Shown here: positions 41,087-50,063 of the stretch, piece after piece
How the letters are laid out: every line of letters starts with the position of its first letter
Position numbering within the stretch: the first letter of the stretch is position 1
Source of the DNA: Acidithiobacillus ferrooxidans ATCC 23270
GTDB lineage: Bacteria > Pseudomonadota > Gammaproteobacteria > Acidithiobacillales > Acidithiobacillaceae
Assembly: GCF_000021485.1 (NCBI RefSeq)
Contig: NC_011761.1
Span: 1-64,000, forward strand
Direction: 5' to 3'
Length of the DNA stretch: 64,000 bases
Made by a program: the position numbers and the translations under genes
The notes under the pieces: model-generated
Told to the model about the DNA's origin: nothing
The model's database searches: none
What the model saw: the letters and a program-made list of their open reading frames with translations, nothing else

Positions 41087-42199
41087 TCAGGGAGCCGGGC
41101 GCGAAGCGGCTGCGGAACGCAGGAACCAGTCCGGTACCGGCCGCCGTATCCACGGGCCATGCAGCGCGATCCGGGCCGTCATGGTCAGACCGGGACGCAG
41201 CGGGTGCCGGGTCAAGTCCTTCGGATCGACGGCGATGCGCACCGGTACCCGCTGGGTGAACTTGATCCAGTTGCCGCTGGCATTCTCCGGCGGCAGCACC
41301 GCGAAGACGGCGCCGGAGCCCCCTCCCAGTCCCACCACCCAGCCGTGATAGGTAACGCCGTTACCATAAAGATCAGAATGCAGTGTCACCGCCGCGCCGG
41401 GGCGCACTCCCGCCAGACGGGTTTCCTTGATGTTGGCAGTGACCCATATCTGCTGCAATGGCACCACCGTGAACAGGCGCTGGCCCGCGCTCACCCACTG
41501 TCCGGGCTGCACCGCCTGCTGCGCGACGATACCGGTGACCGGGGCGCGGATGATGCGTCGTGTCCAGTTCAGGCGGGCCAGGGCCAGGGCCTGCGTCGCC
41601 GCACGTACGGCGGGATTGCCCGCCGGACCGGCGGCCCCGAGCTGCGCGATGAGGGCGGCGCTATGCGCCGATTCGGCGCCGATTTCGGCTTGCAGGCGCC
41701 GCACCGCGTCGGCCGCCGTGATGGCGTCCATATCCTCGCTCGCACCGGCGCTGGCCGACGCCCGTAGGCGCCAGGCTTTCTGCTGCGCACTGTTCAGGCT
41801 GGCCCGCAGGGCGGCCTCCTTGCTGCGACTGGCCTGAATTTCGTGGACCAGCGCCAGCGCATTTTGCCGGGCCTGCGCCAGTTGTGCTTCCGCCTGTTGC
41901 AGCTTGCGACCGGCACGTTCGCCGCGGAGTATCACCAGAGGGGAGCCTGCCTCCACCCGCATGGTGTCGTAGGCGGGGATCGCGGCGACGGTTCCGGTCG
42001 TGCGCGCATCCACCGCGTAAAGGTTGCCCTCGACATAGGCATCGTCTACCTCCAGTCGCCTTTGTCCGATCAGCAGCCACCAGAGGCCGTAGACCAGCAG
42101 ACCGAGCAGGACGACGGCGGCCAGTATCCAGAGGTTGCGCCGCCTCTGGTCCGCCCCGGCCTTGCTCGCGTTGTCAGGGGTGCTGTCGGGACTGATCAT
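41087..42199 (-). CDS. Membrane fusion protein of efflux pump (EmrA-like)
   Basis: A 370-aa periplasmic adaptor anchored by one N-terminal membrane helix (LWILAAVVLLGLLVYGLWWLL). The biotinyl-lipoyl-like part (VDDAYVEGNLYAVDARTTGTV), a coiled-coil hairpin (about 100-200) and the beta-barrel region (APVTGIVAQQAVQPGQWV) are those of HlyD/EmrA proteins. ATG 42199 starts just before the anchor and overlaps the outer membrane gene by 26 bases. It would bridge the DHA2 transporter and the OprM-like channel encoded upstream in the same operon. Confidence 0.9.
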   Translation of the reverse strand: MISPDSTPDNASKAGADQRRRNLWILAAVVLLGLLVYGLWWLLIGQRRLEVDDAYVEGNLYAVDARTTGTVAAIPAYDTMRVEAGSPLVILRGERAGRKLQQAEAQLAQARQNALALVHEIQASRSKEAALRASLNSAQQKAWRLRASASAGASEDMDAITAADAVRRLQAEIGAESAHSAALIAQLGAAGPAGNPAVRAATQALALARLNWTRRIIRAPVTGIVAQQAVQPGQWVSAGQRLFTVVPLQQIWVTANIKETRLAGVRPGAAVTLHSDLYGNGVTYHGWVVGLGGGSGAVFAVLPPENASGNWIKFTQRVPVRIAVDPKDLTRHPLRPGLTMTARIALHGPWIRRPVPDWFLRSAAASRPAP

Positions 42200-43628
42200 A
42201 GCCGCCTCCCAATGCGGTTTCCAACTGGGCCCAGGCCTGTAGTGCCGCATAATGGGCAAGGCGCTGGGTCATTTGCTGATGGATGAGGGCGATCTGCCGC
42301 TGCAGCAGCGCCGCGCGGTCACTGAGGCCCAACGCCTGGGCGGTGGCGGTCAGCTTTTCCTGCTCCCGAGTGGCGCCGGTACCGACCACCTCGGCTTGCC
42401 AAACCTGCCGGCCGTGCTGGTATCCCGACAGTGCCGTCAGTACCTGCCGGACCGATTGCAGGATGCTTTCCTGGTAAACGGCCACCGCCTTGGCCTGCTG
42501 CGCCTCGGCGCCGCGGAAGCGGCCGGTCAGGGCGCCGCTGGTGAAAATCGGTAACCGCAAGGCGGGTCCAAAACTGTAGGCAAAGCTCGCCGGGTTCAGA
42601 AGCGTGGCGAGGTGGGCGCTGTTCATGTCCAGCAAGGCCGAGAAGGAAATATCCGGATAAAAAGCGGCGCGGGCGGCTTTGGTCTGCTGGACGCTGGCCC
42701 GCGCCAGCGCGCGAGCCGCCTGCACGTCGGGGCGGTGGGCAAGGAGGTCCAGACTCAGGTGTGGGGGCAGGGTGGGGATTACTGCAGACGCGGGCGCCAC
42801 CGGCCGTGGCGGGAGGGCGTCCGGTGCAATCGCCGCGAGCTCTGCCACGGCGAAGCGTGCGGCAGCCGCCCGTTGCTGCCAGCGGGCCAGGCGGGCGGTA
42901 TTCTGCTGGATCTGCAAAGACAGACTGGCAATGGATAAGTCGGTTCCGAGGCCGAGATACCGCCGGGTTCGTATCAACGCTTGCCGCTGTTGGTAGAGGT
43001 GCTGTAAACGCCGGGTGCTGGCGAGCTGCTGTTCGGCTTCCGCCCAGCGCAGATAGGCATTGACGACGGCGGCGGCGAGCAGGCGGCGGGTGTCCGCCAG
43101 CCGCGCTTCGGCGGCGCGTTGTTCACCCAGCGCCGCCTTGAGGCGGTCCGCATATTTGCCCCAGAAATCGAGCGCCTGCGTAAAACCGAGGCCGATATCG
43201 CCGCTGTCATAGAGTTTGTTGCCCAGACCGAGCGCCCCCAGCGGGCTGTTGCCGCTGAACTGCAAAGGCGTGATGGCCGCCTGCCCGGAAAGCTGCGGAC
43301 CGAGGGCCGCCGCCCGCCAGGTGCTGACCGATGCCGCCCACTGGACCGTATCGACGGCCTCCGCCAAACGCGGATTGGCCGGGCTCAGGGCACGGGTCAT
43401 GACTTGATCGAGTCCGGCGCTGGCCAGTCCCGTCCACCAGTCCTGTTGCGGCCACGCGCCGGTGGGCAATGCCTGGGCGCCGTCCATCCGTTGCACGCTC
43501 ATCGCCCAGGCCGGCGCCTTGACATCCGCGGGGTTCGGGGCACGGATGGTCGGCGCGCAGCCGCCGAGGGCCACGACGCCGAGGGCCGCGCATGCGGCGA
43601 TCCAGCGTTTACGGTGCACGTTCCACAT
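42174..43628 (-). CDS. Outer membrane efflux lipoprotein (OprM/NodT family)
   Basis: A 484-aa TolC-type channel. The N-terminal signal ends in a lipobox (VVALGGC), so the protein is a lipoprotein. Repeated alpha-helical/outer-membrane-efflux domains follow (for example HRPDVQAARALARASVQQTK and the end of the barrel near ALGGGYD). ATG 43628 starts the lipoprotein signal and overlaps the upstream transporter gene by 20 bases. It forms the exit duct of the EmrAB-like pump. Confidence 0.9.
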   Translation of the reverse strand: MWNVHRKRWIAACAALGVVALGGCAPTIRAPNPADVKAPAWAMSVQRMDGAQALPTGAWPQQDWWTGLASAGLDQVMTRALSPANPRLAEAVDTVQWAASVSTWRAAALGPQLSGQAAITPLQFSGNSPLGALGLGNKLYDSGDIGLGFTQALDFWGKYADRLKAALGEQRAAEARLADTRRLLAAAVVNAYLRWAEAEQQLASTRRLQHLYQQRQALIRTRRYLGLGTDLSIASLSLQIQQNTARLARWQQRAAAARFAVAELAAIAPDALPPRPVAPASAVIPTLPPHLSLDLLAHRPDVQAARALARASVQQTKAARAAFYPDISFSALLDMNSAHLATLLNPASFAYSFGPALRLPIFTSGALTGRFRGAEAQQAKAVAVYQESILQSVRQVLTALSGYQHGRQVWQAEVVGTGATREQEKLTATAQALGLSDRAALLQRQIALIHQQMTQRLAHYAALQAWAQLETALGGGYDQSRQHP

Positions 43629-45264
43629 CCTCCCGCCGACTCGGCTCCGCGTCAAAACCGGCGCTTTCCATGATCTGCTGCTCGATGGTGACCCGCCGAA
43701 CCTGCCCTGCCCTGCGGCGATATGGCCCTTTGGTGAGCCATACGAGGGCAAGCACAACCAGCGCCATCCAGCCCCAGAGCCAGAGCATGGATTGCATGGA
43801 TAGTGCGGCACTCTGGGTGGTCAGGTGCTGGATGGACAGGGCCCGCGCTGCGGAGCCCCTTACGGGCCAGTGCTCCAGCATGCTTTGCAGGGGCAAAGTG
43901 GGGGATTGCCAGGTCAGATGCGCCCTGAAGGTGTCGCCATGACGCATCCACAGCGCCGAGAAAGCGCTGGACAGATAAGCGCCGCCGAGAATCCGCACGA
44001 AGTTCTGCAAGGTGGCCGCCGCGGGCAGGCGGCTCTGGGGCAGCCGTGAAAACATGATCAAGCTCAGGGGTACCAGATAAAACCCGATGGCGACGCCTTC
44101 GATCAAATGGCTGAGAAGCAGGCTGCGCAGATTGCTGTGCAGGTTGAGCCGAGTGGTGAATCCATAAATGGCGACGAATCCAAAGCAGATGGTTGCCAGC
44201 CAGCGCGGATTCACCCGGTGCGAGATGGGTCCCATCACCGCGATCAGTGGCACGCCGCCGAGGGCCATGGGCAGCAACACCACGCCCGCCCAGAAAGCGG
44301 AATAGTTGGCATGACTGATGAGGGCCGAGACAAAAAGACTGTTCCCGCCCAGCAGCAGTCCCCACCCGAAAACCAGCGCCGGCAGCGCCAGCACGTAATT
44401 CCGTCGCCGCAGGAGGCGGAGGTCCAGGCAGGGGTGCGGTTGATCCCTTTCCCAGAGGAAGAAGGCCACGAGGAGCACGGCGCCCAGCGCGGTCAGCCAG
44501 CGGATGGCGGGGGCATCCCACCAGTTCCAGTCCTCGCCGCGGTTGAGCACGATCTGGAAGGTGGCGCTCCATGCGGCGAGCAGCACCAGCCCGATCCAGT
44601 CGAAGGGTTGGCGCAGGTGTTCCTCGGGATTGTCGCGCAACAGGGCGGAGACCATGCCCAGCGCCAGTAAACCCACGGGAAAGGTCAACACCGCCGCGGC
44701 CCGCCAGTCCCAGGTATAGGCGATCCAGCCCGCCAGCGAGGGCCCGGCAAGCAAGGGCAGCACCAGATTGACGATGCTGAGATCGGCAGCCGTCTTTTGC
44801 CAGCGCAACGGCGCATAGCGGATCAGCAGTCGCCGGGTCAGGGGCGTCAGAAAACCCGCCGCCATGCCCTGCACAAACCTGCCGCCCAAAAATAAGCCGA
44901 AATGGTCGCTGAAGACATCGGGCAGGGTGGCCACCATCAGCAGGGTGAGGGAGATCTGAAACATCCGCAGTTCACCGAAACGCTGGTAGAGCCAGGTCGC
45001 GGGTACCACCGCGAGCGCCCAGGCCAGCAGGTAAAAAGTCAGCGACCAGATCGCGTGGTCGAGGCTGGTGCTGTAGGCGCCAGCGATGTACGGCAGCATC
45101 GGGATGGACCAGGCGAGGCTCCACGAAGCCAGCAGCAGGCCGCTGCTCAGGCCCAGCAACAGCAGCACGCTATCTACCCTGGTAAATGTGGGGTCAGCGA
45201 CGGCGTCTGGAGAAACAGGGCGAACGGCCAAGCAGATACCCGGAGCGGCGAAGATACGATGCAT
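43609..45264 (-). CDS. DHA2-family MFS drug transporter (EmrB-like)
   Basis: A membrane protein of about 551 aa with some 14 hydrophobic segments, the count expected for the DHA2 drug:H+ antiporter family. Conserved pieces include a motif A-like loop (YQRFGELRMFQ) and GGRFVQGMAAGFLTPL. ATG 45264 is used; TTG 45291 is possible, and neither has a strong ribosome site. It is the first gene of an efflux operon with an OprM-like channel and an EmrA-like adaptor, likely exporting organic toxins or acids. The substrate cannot be told from sequence. Confidence 0.85.
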   Translation of the reverse strand: MHRIFAAPGICLAVRPVSPDAVADPTFTRVDSVLLLLGLSSGLLLASWSLAWSIPMLPYIAGAYSTSLDHAIWSLTFYLLAWALAVVPATWLYQRFGELRMFQISLTLLMVATLPDVFSDHFGLFLGGRFVQGMAAGFLTPLTRRLLIRYAPLRWQKTAADLSIVNLVLPLLAGPSLAGWIAYTWDWRAAAVLTFPVGLLALGMVSALLRDNPEEHLRQPFDWIGLVLLAAWSATFQIVLNRGEDWNWWDAPAIRWLTALGAVLLVAFFLWERDQPHPCLDLRLLRRRNYVLALPALVFGWGLLLGGNSLFVSALISHANYSAFWAGVVLLPMALGGVPLIAVMGPISHRVNPRWLATICFGFVAIYGFTTRLNLHSNLRSLLLSHLIEGVAIGFYLVPLSLIMFSRLPQSRLPAAATLQNFVRILGGAYLSSAFSALWMRHGDTFRAHLTWQSPTLPLQSMLEHWPVRGSAARALSIQHLTTQSAALSMQSMLWLWGWMALVVLALVWLTKGPYRRRAGQVRRVTIEQQIMESAGFDAEPSRREDVERAP

Positions 45265-45735
45265 CTTAGAGGACTGCCGTGCCCGGGGCAAAATGCGTTT
45301 TCAGAGCGGGAGTGATGGCTTTTGCACATCACCGGGAAGGCGCGAGGCGGCGAAGGCCGCTGTCCGCCGAATTTCGCGCCAGAGCGGCCTCGAAACCGTG
45401 ACGTGGCTGTTGCGGAATTCATATCGATGAGAACAGTGGATGATAACGCGGAGCCAAATAGCCGCAGCACAGCTAATAGACATGCATTATGTACATATAA
45501 GGATGATGAATGAATAAGTTTTATTATGATCCTGTCGTTGTCTGGATATGAATAAGTGACGTAATTTCAGTCGTTAACGCGAGATTTATGGTTTTTTCCG
45601 CTGGTCACATCGATAACGTGTCATAGATCAAAGGCCAACTATCTCATTAAATATAAAAATTACTTATAGAATTGGCAAAAATCGTAATTTTCAATTGACT
45701 GCAAAGTGTTTTATGTTTCGAGGCCGCTACAACAG
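45265..45735. other. Divergent intergenic region efflux / sulfur cluster
   Basis: About 470 bases between two divergent genes. The right half (about 45420-45735) is strongly AT-rich, as expected for a promoter and regulator region in front of the sulfur cluster. I see no open frame of note, no sigma54 signature with correct GG-N10-GC spacing, and no sigma70 pair with good spacing. The TTGACT at about 45695 has no -10 at the right distance. Confidence 0.5.
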
Positions 45736-46944
45736 ATGGGTAATCAATGCATGGCTAGGTTTTTATCAGCAGTTCCTAATGGTGATTTGCGCGAAGTGGT
45801 GCGCCACTTTACACCAAACTGGTTTGCCGCGAACATGGGGACAGGTATCCTGGCCCTGATGCTCGCCGATTTCCCATACCATTTCTCCGGTCAGCTCGTG
45901 GTTGCGCGAGGGCTCTGGTCGATCAACGTCTTTTTTTTCGGCCTTTTCACGGTATTGTTTCTGGGGCGCGCCATTTTTTATCCGGCCGCCTTTCGTCGGC
46001 TCTTTGAACACCCCGTGCAGTCCCTGTTCATCGGGGCCATTCCCATGGGATTTGCCACGATCGTCAACGGCATCTTCCTGCTGTGGCCGCTAACGCCCGA
46101 AACCACCCTCGTTGCCCACTATCTCTGGTGGGTAGACGTGGTCCTCTCGCTTTTTTCCGTGCTGGCAGTCCCTTATTATATGTTTACGACCCAGCACCAT
46201 GCCATGGACCGCATGACCGCGGCATGGCTGCTGCCGGTGGTTCCGCCGGAGGTGGCGGCGGCAAGCGGCGGGATGCTGGCGGGGCATCTGAGCACGGGCG
46301 CGGCCGGCTGGGTGATTTATACCAGTTACGTGCTTTGGGCCATTTCCGTGCCCCTGGCCTTTGCCATACTGACGATCCTCTTCCTCCGTCTGACCCTGCA
46401 CAAAATGCCGCACATCGACATGGCCGTATCCGCCTGGCTGCCTCTCGGTCCCCTGGGCACCGGTTCACTGGCAATGCTGGTGCTGGGTCCCTCTGATCAG
46501 TATGCCTTTGCTAACAGTTCCATGGCGGCAGTGGGTGCGTTGGGAGAGCCCGTTGGTATCATCACGGGCCTCGTATTGTGGGGTTTCGGGTTGTGGTGGA
46601 TGGCGATTGCCATATTTTTCACCTTGCGCTATCTGAATGAGGGCCTACCCTTCAACATGGGCTGGTGGGGTTTCACCTTCCCTCTGGGCGTCTTTACGGC
46701 GTCCACCTATGCCCTGGCGAGGGAAACGAGGTTCGTAGTGTTCGATCATATCGGTGCCGCTTTTACCATTCTCCTGGCCTTTTTCTGGGTGGTGGTGACC
46801 TGGCGGACCTTTGGCGGCATGTGGGTCGGGCGCCTGTTCCGCGACCCCTCCCTTTCGGAAGAAACCGCCATGTTGATCGACAGCAAAGAAGATGTGCAGC
46901 GACTGATTACAAAAGAGGATGTGATCAAGGATCTTAGGAGTTGA
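45736..46944 (+). CDS. TDT-family transporter (SLAC1/TehA/Ssu1-like)
   Basis: An inner membrane protein of about 402 aa with roughly ten hydrophobic helices. FTPNWFAANMGTGILAL at the start and the helices near FGLWWMAIAIFFTLRYL match the tellurite-resistance/dicarboxylate transporter family. That family includes the yeast sulfite exporter Ssu1; next to thiosulfate oxidation genes, export of sulfite or a related anion is a reasonable guess, not a demonstration. ATG 45736 or 45751 could be the start; a GTG at 45706 is also in frame. It is the first gene of the plus-strand sulfur cluster and 39 bases before the Tat protein. Confidence 0.75.
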   Translation: MGNQCMARFLSAVPNGDLREVVRHFTPNWFAANMGTGILALMLADFPYHFSGQLVVARGLWSINVFFFGLFTVLFLGRAIFYPAAFRRLFEHPVQSLFIGAIPMGFATIVNGIFLLWPLTPETTLVAHYLWWVDVVLSLFSVLAVPYYMFTTQHHAMDRMTAAWLLPVVPPEVAAASGGMLAGHLSTGAAGWVIYTSYVLWAISVPLAFAILTILFLRLTLHKMPHIDMAVSAWLPLGPLGTGSLAMLVLGPSDQYAFANSSMAAVGALGEPVGIITGLVLWGFGLWWMAIAIFFTLRYLNEGLPFNMGWWGFTFPLGVFTASTYALARETRFVVFDHIGAAFTILLAFFWVVVTWRTFGGMWVGRLFRDPSLSEETAMLIDSKEDVQRLITKEDVIKDLRS

Positions 46945-46983
46945 GTGGTGTTCTAGTTGGATCAACTTGAAAGGAGAATGGAC

Positions 46984-47796
46984 ATGAGCAACGAATCAAA
47001 TCTGTTGAGCCGCAGAGAAGCAATGAAGCGTACGGTGCTGGGCGCGGGGGCGGTCGCCGTGGGTGCCCTGGGGGCCAATGCCTCCGCCATGGCCGCCGGC
47101 ATGAGCGGAAACCCCGCCAACCTGTTGCCCACCGGTGCCGGCACGCTGCAGGAATTGAGTAACCGGCTGGCCAAAGCGCCGCGGCGGCGCGATTTCAAAA
47201 CCGTTCCCATGATGTTGACCAGCCCGGACCAATGGGACAGCGAAGCATTGGATGAGATACTGCACTACGCCGGCGGTCCCAAGCAGGTATGGGACAATAC
47301 CGCGCTGACCAGCCCGTGGCTGAACCTGATGCGCAACAGCATGAATGTGCAGATCTGGTCGTTCAAGCATCCGGACTTCCTCGCCCTGTCGGCCACCCAT
47401 GGTTCCGCGCATTTTGCCCTGTACGACAACTACATCTGGAACAAGTATCTCGCCACCGCCACCAAAGGTAAATGGAAGGCGAACGCCTGGTTGAAACAGC
47501 CCCCGGCGTCGGCGACCAATCCGGCCGATTTTGAGGATCCCGAAGGCGTTTTCTCCCCCCACGACAACAGCATCATCGTGCTGCAGCGCCGTGGTGCCGT
47601 ATTCCTGGCCTGCCACAACGAGGTGTGGGAGCTCACCATGGGTTTACATTCCAAGGGCATCAACCCGGATCATCTGAGCCATGAAGAAATGGCTGCGGAA
47701 TTCACCAACCACTTGATTCCCGGCGTAGTGCTCACCCCGGGTATTGTCGGTACCTTACCGGAGTTGCAGTTGGCGGGCTATCAGTACGCCAAATAA
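46984..47796 (+). CDS. Tat-exported protein of unknown function, copy 1
   Basis: A 270-aa protein with a twin-arginine signal (LLSRREAMKRTVLGAGAVAVG) cleaved after ASAMA, so it is exported folded and may carry a cofactor. The mature part is Trp/His-rich with conserved blocks RRRDFKTVPMML, YAGGPKQVWDNT, ATHGSAHFALYDNYIWNKY and NHLIPGVVLTPGIVGTLPEL. I recognise no known catalytic motif. ATG 46984 has AAGGAG 7 bases upstream. A paralogue of identical length is at 53965-54777, in both cases next to the same solute-binding protein and DoxDA, implying a role in periplasmic thiosulfate metabolism. Confidence 0.85.
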   Translation: MSNESNLLSRREAMKRTVLGAGAVAVGALGANASAMAAGMSGNPANLLPTGAGTLQELSNRLAKAPRRRDFKTVPMMLTSPDQWDSEALDEILHYAGGPKQVWDNTALTSPWLNLMRNSMNVQIWSFKHPDFLALSATHGSAHFALYDNYIWNKYLATATKGKWKANAWLKQPPASATNPADFEDPEGVFSPHDNSIIVLQRRGAVFLACHNEVWELTMGLHSKGINPDHLSHEEMAAEFTNHLIPGVVLTPGIVGTLPELQLAGYQYAK

Positions 47797-47820
47797 CTGT
47801 CCATAAATGAGGGTAATGAG

Positions 47821-48831
47821 ATGAAAAAAAGTAAAACGCTGCAAGTCGCTACCGTAGCTGCAGTCGCATCCTTGCTGTTCTGCGGAGTAGCCGCCCAGGC
47901 CGCGGATATGGGATGGAACGGAAAAGCCGAGGCTCCCCGTTATCAGGAGCAGGTGTTTCCGCCCTGGCAACATGGTGAAAACAATCCCGCGATCCATCAG
48001 GGCCTGGAGTTCACGGTCCCCGAAGTCGATGATCTGGCGGACTTCCACGGCTCCATAGACAATCCGCAACTCACGATTTTTGTGGGCGGCAATTACTACT
48101 TCGCCATGGCTCCGCTGGTAAAAGCCTTTGAAAAGGAATACCCGGCTCTCCGGGGGAAGATCTACTACGAGACGTTGCCGCCCGGCATCCTGATCAAGCA
48201 GATGAAGCAGGGTGGCACCATCACCATCGGCAACATGACGTGGACCGTCAAGCCCGATGTCTATGCTGCCGGGCTGAAGAAAGTGAACGCCTTCATCAAG
48301 GAAGGTTTGTTGCAGGGTCCTGCGGTGCCTTATGTCACCAATGATCTGACCATCATGATCCCGAAAGGCAACCCCGCCCACATTACCGGACTCCAGGATC
48401 TGGGCAAGCCCGGTGTGCGTTTATCCATGCCCAATCCCGCCTGGGAAGGCGTCGCCAGACAGATCAAAATGTCTCTGACCAAGGCTGGCGGCCCTGCGCT
48501 GGAGAAAATGGTGTACGACACCAAAGTCAAGAACGGGGAAACGATCCTCACCCATATCCATCATCGTCAGACGCCGCTCTTCCTGATGCAGGGCCTCGCT
48601 GACGCGGGGGTAACGTGGAAATCGGAAGCGATCTTCCAGGAACAGGCGGGGCACCCCATTGCCAACGTCCCGATCCCCGCGAAGGACAACACCACGGCGA
48701 TCTATGCTTCCGCCGTAGTCAAGGGCGCGGCGCATCCCAAGTGGGCTAAGGACTGGGTGAATTTTTTGAAGTCACCCACCGCCTTGCAGATCTTTGAGCA
48801 CTACGGTTTCAAGCCGTACACGGGCAAATAA
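47821..48831 (+). CDS. Orphan periplasmic solute-binding protein, copy 1
   Basis: A 336-aa type 2 (ModA/sulfate-binding-like) periplasmic protein with a signal peptide (VAAVASLLFCGVAAQAA). Typical blocks are LTIFVGGNYYFAMAPLVKAF, VPYVTNDLTIMIPKGNP and NFLKSPTALQIFEHYGF. No ABC permease or ATPase is encoded nearby, so it probably delivers or buffers a sulfur oxyanion for periplasmic enzymes or a non-ABC carrier rather than feeding an importer; this is inference. It follows the Tat gene by 24 bases and is separated from doxDA by a strong terminator-like hairpin. Confidence 0.85.
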   Translation: MKKSKTLQVATVAAVASLLFCGVAAQAADMGWNGKAEAPRYQEQVFPPWQHGENNPAIHQGLEFTVPEVDDLADFHGSIDNPQLTIFVGGNYYFAMAPLVKAFEKEYPALRGKIYYETLPPGILIKQMKQGGTITIGNMTWTVKPDVYAAGLKKVNAFIKEGLLQGPAVPYVTNDLTIMIPKGNPAHITGLQDLGKPGVRLSMPNPAWEGVARQIKMSLTKAGGPALEKMVYDTKVKNGETILTHIHHRQTPLFLMQGLADAGVTWKSEAIFQEQAGHPIANVPIPAKDNTTAIYASAVVKGAAHPKWAKDWVNFLKSPTALQIFEHYGFKPYTGK

Positions 48832-48833
48832 GT

Positions 48834-48861
48834 AAAAAGGGAGGGAATTCCCTCCCTTTTT
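48834..48861 (+). terminator. Terminator-like hairpin between SBP and doxDA
   Basis: AAAAAGGGAGGGAA and TTCCCTCCCTTTTT are a perfect 28-base palindrome starting three bases after the solute-binding gene stop and ending in five T. It is a textbook intrinsic terminator; partial read-through would give more Tat/solute-binding protein mRNA than DoxDA mRNA. The palindrome could act on both strands. Confidence 0.85.
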
Positions 48862-48883
48862 CAGTCAGAACAGGAGAAACTTC

Positions 48884-49966
48884 ATGGCAACGACCATGTC
48901 AAATACCACCCCGCAGGACACGCCGGATCGCAGTTGGCGTTTCGCCGCCATCGCCCTTCTTGCCGTACGCTTCGTCCAGGGATGGATCTACTGGGGCGGC
49001 GGGACCCGGCGTTTTATCTACGGCCCGCAAAAGCTGGACGTACATGGCCACTGGATGGCCTACAAATTTCAGACGGCAATGCCCGGAGCCATACTGGGCA
49101 CGGATCATCTGGTCGCTTTTTTATTGCATCATTTCACCCTGCTCTATGCTGGGGTGATCATTTTCAGCGCCGTTGAAATGATCGCAGGCTTTATGCTGAT
49201 TGTCGGCTTGTATACCCGCCTCGCGGCGGTGGCCACCCTCGGTTTGTCCTTCGTGCTGATGCTGCTGTTTGGTTGGCAGGGCGCCACCTGCATCGATGAA
49301 TGGACCATGGCTGCGTCCAACTTTGCCATGGGCATCACGCTGTTTCTTGCGGGAAGCGGCGCGTATTCCGTGGACAACTGGCTCCTGTCGCGGAAACCGA
49401 CGCTGGCCCAAAATGGTCTGTTCCGCTGGCTGGGGGGTGCCCTGCCTTTGCCTTTGAGCGATGGCGCCTTCAAGAAGCTCGCGTTGACATTGTTCTGGAT
49501 TGCCGTGGCCTTTATCGTCGCCACTTACAGTTATTACCGCGGTTCGGTGTTCACGCCTTTTCACGGTGGCCCAGTGAGTCCGGCGAAGCATCACTGGAAG
49601 CTGGACGGAGCCACGCTGCAGAAGGGCGGTGGTGTGACATTCCACGCCTATGTGGATTCCGGAGTGGCCGCAGAGCCGTCCAATGTGCTCGAGGCGGCGC
49701 TGATCGATACCAGCACCGGGAAGCCGGTGGAGAAGTGGGCCAGTTCGACCCTCTCCACGTTGCCAAAAAGCGCCTTTTCCAACGATTTTGCCTACCAGCA
49801 GATTCACACCGGGAAGTTCGGCATTACCGGACCTGTCGGTGCGCAGGCCACCGTACGCCTGCCGTCAACGATGCCAAGCGGGGTCACCATCGGTCAGGGC
49901 TCTTACGTTCTCGAGCTGACCTCCGTAAACGGCCATGTATGGAAAGCGCCAGTGCAGCATCCATGA
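48884..49966 (+). CDS. doxDA: Thiosulfate:quinone oxidoreductase DoxDA, copy 1
   Basis: A 360-aa fusion of the two TQO subunits. The N-terminal DoxD part (about 1-170) has four membrane helices and the conserved RFVQGWIYWGGGTRRFIYG and GWQGATCIDEWTMAASNFAM, with a single conserved Cys. A further helix (FWIAVAFIVATYSYY) leads to the DoxA-like periplasmic domain (about 230-360). The enzyme oxidises thiosulfate to tetrathionate and reduces quinone. GGAG precedes ATG 48884 (MATTMSN). Copy 2 at 51795-52877 has exactly the same length and nearly identical N-terminal half. Confidence 0.93.
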   Translation: MATTMSNTTPQDTPDRSWRFAAIALLAVRFVQGWIYWGGGTRRFIYGPQKLDVHGHWMAYKFQTAMPGAILGTDHLVAFLLHHFTLLYAGVIIFSAVEMIAGFMLIVGLYTRLAAVATLGLSFVLMLLFGWQGATCIDEWTMAASNFAMGITLFLAGSGAYSVDNWLLSRKPTLAQNGLFRWLGGALPLPLSDGAFKKLALTLFWIAVAFIVATYSYYRGSVFTPFHGGPVSPAKHHWKLDGATLQKGGGVTFHAYVDSGVAAEPSNVLEAALIDTSTGKPVEKWASSTLSTLPKSAFSNDFAYQQIHTGKFGITGPVGAQATVRLPSTMPSGVTIGQGSYVLELTSVNGHVWKAPVQHP

Positions 49967-50063
49967 GCACCATCTAGTCAGGTCAGGCAGTTGCCAGCCT
50001 CAAATTGTGGCATGGGCGTCGGTTCATCCATGCCATTTTCCGGAAATTCAACAGGAGAATAAA

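Noticed and set aside
45675-45700. TTGGCA and TTGACT near the TDT gene as promoter elements
   Set aside because: Neither has a partner at sigma54 (GG-N10-GC) or sigma70 (16-18 base) spacing.
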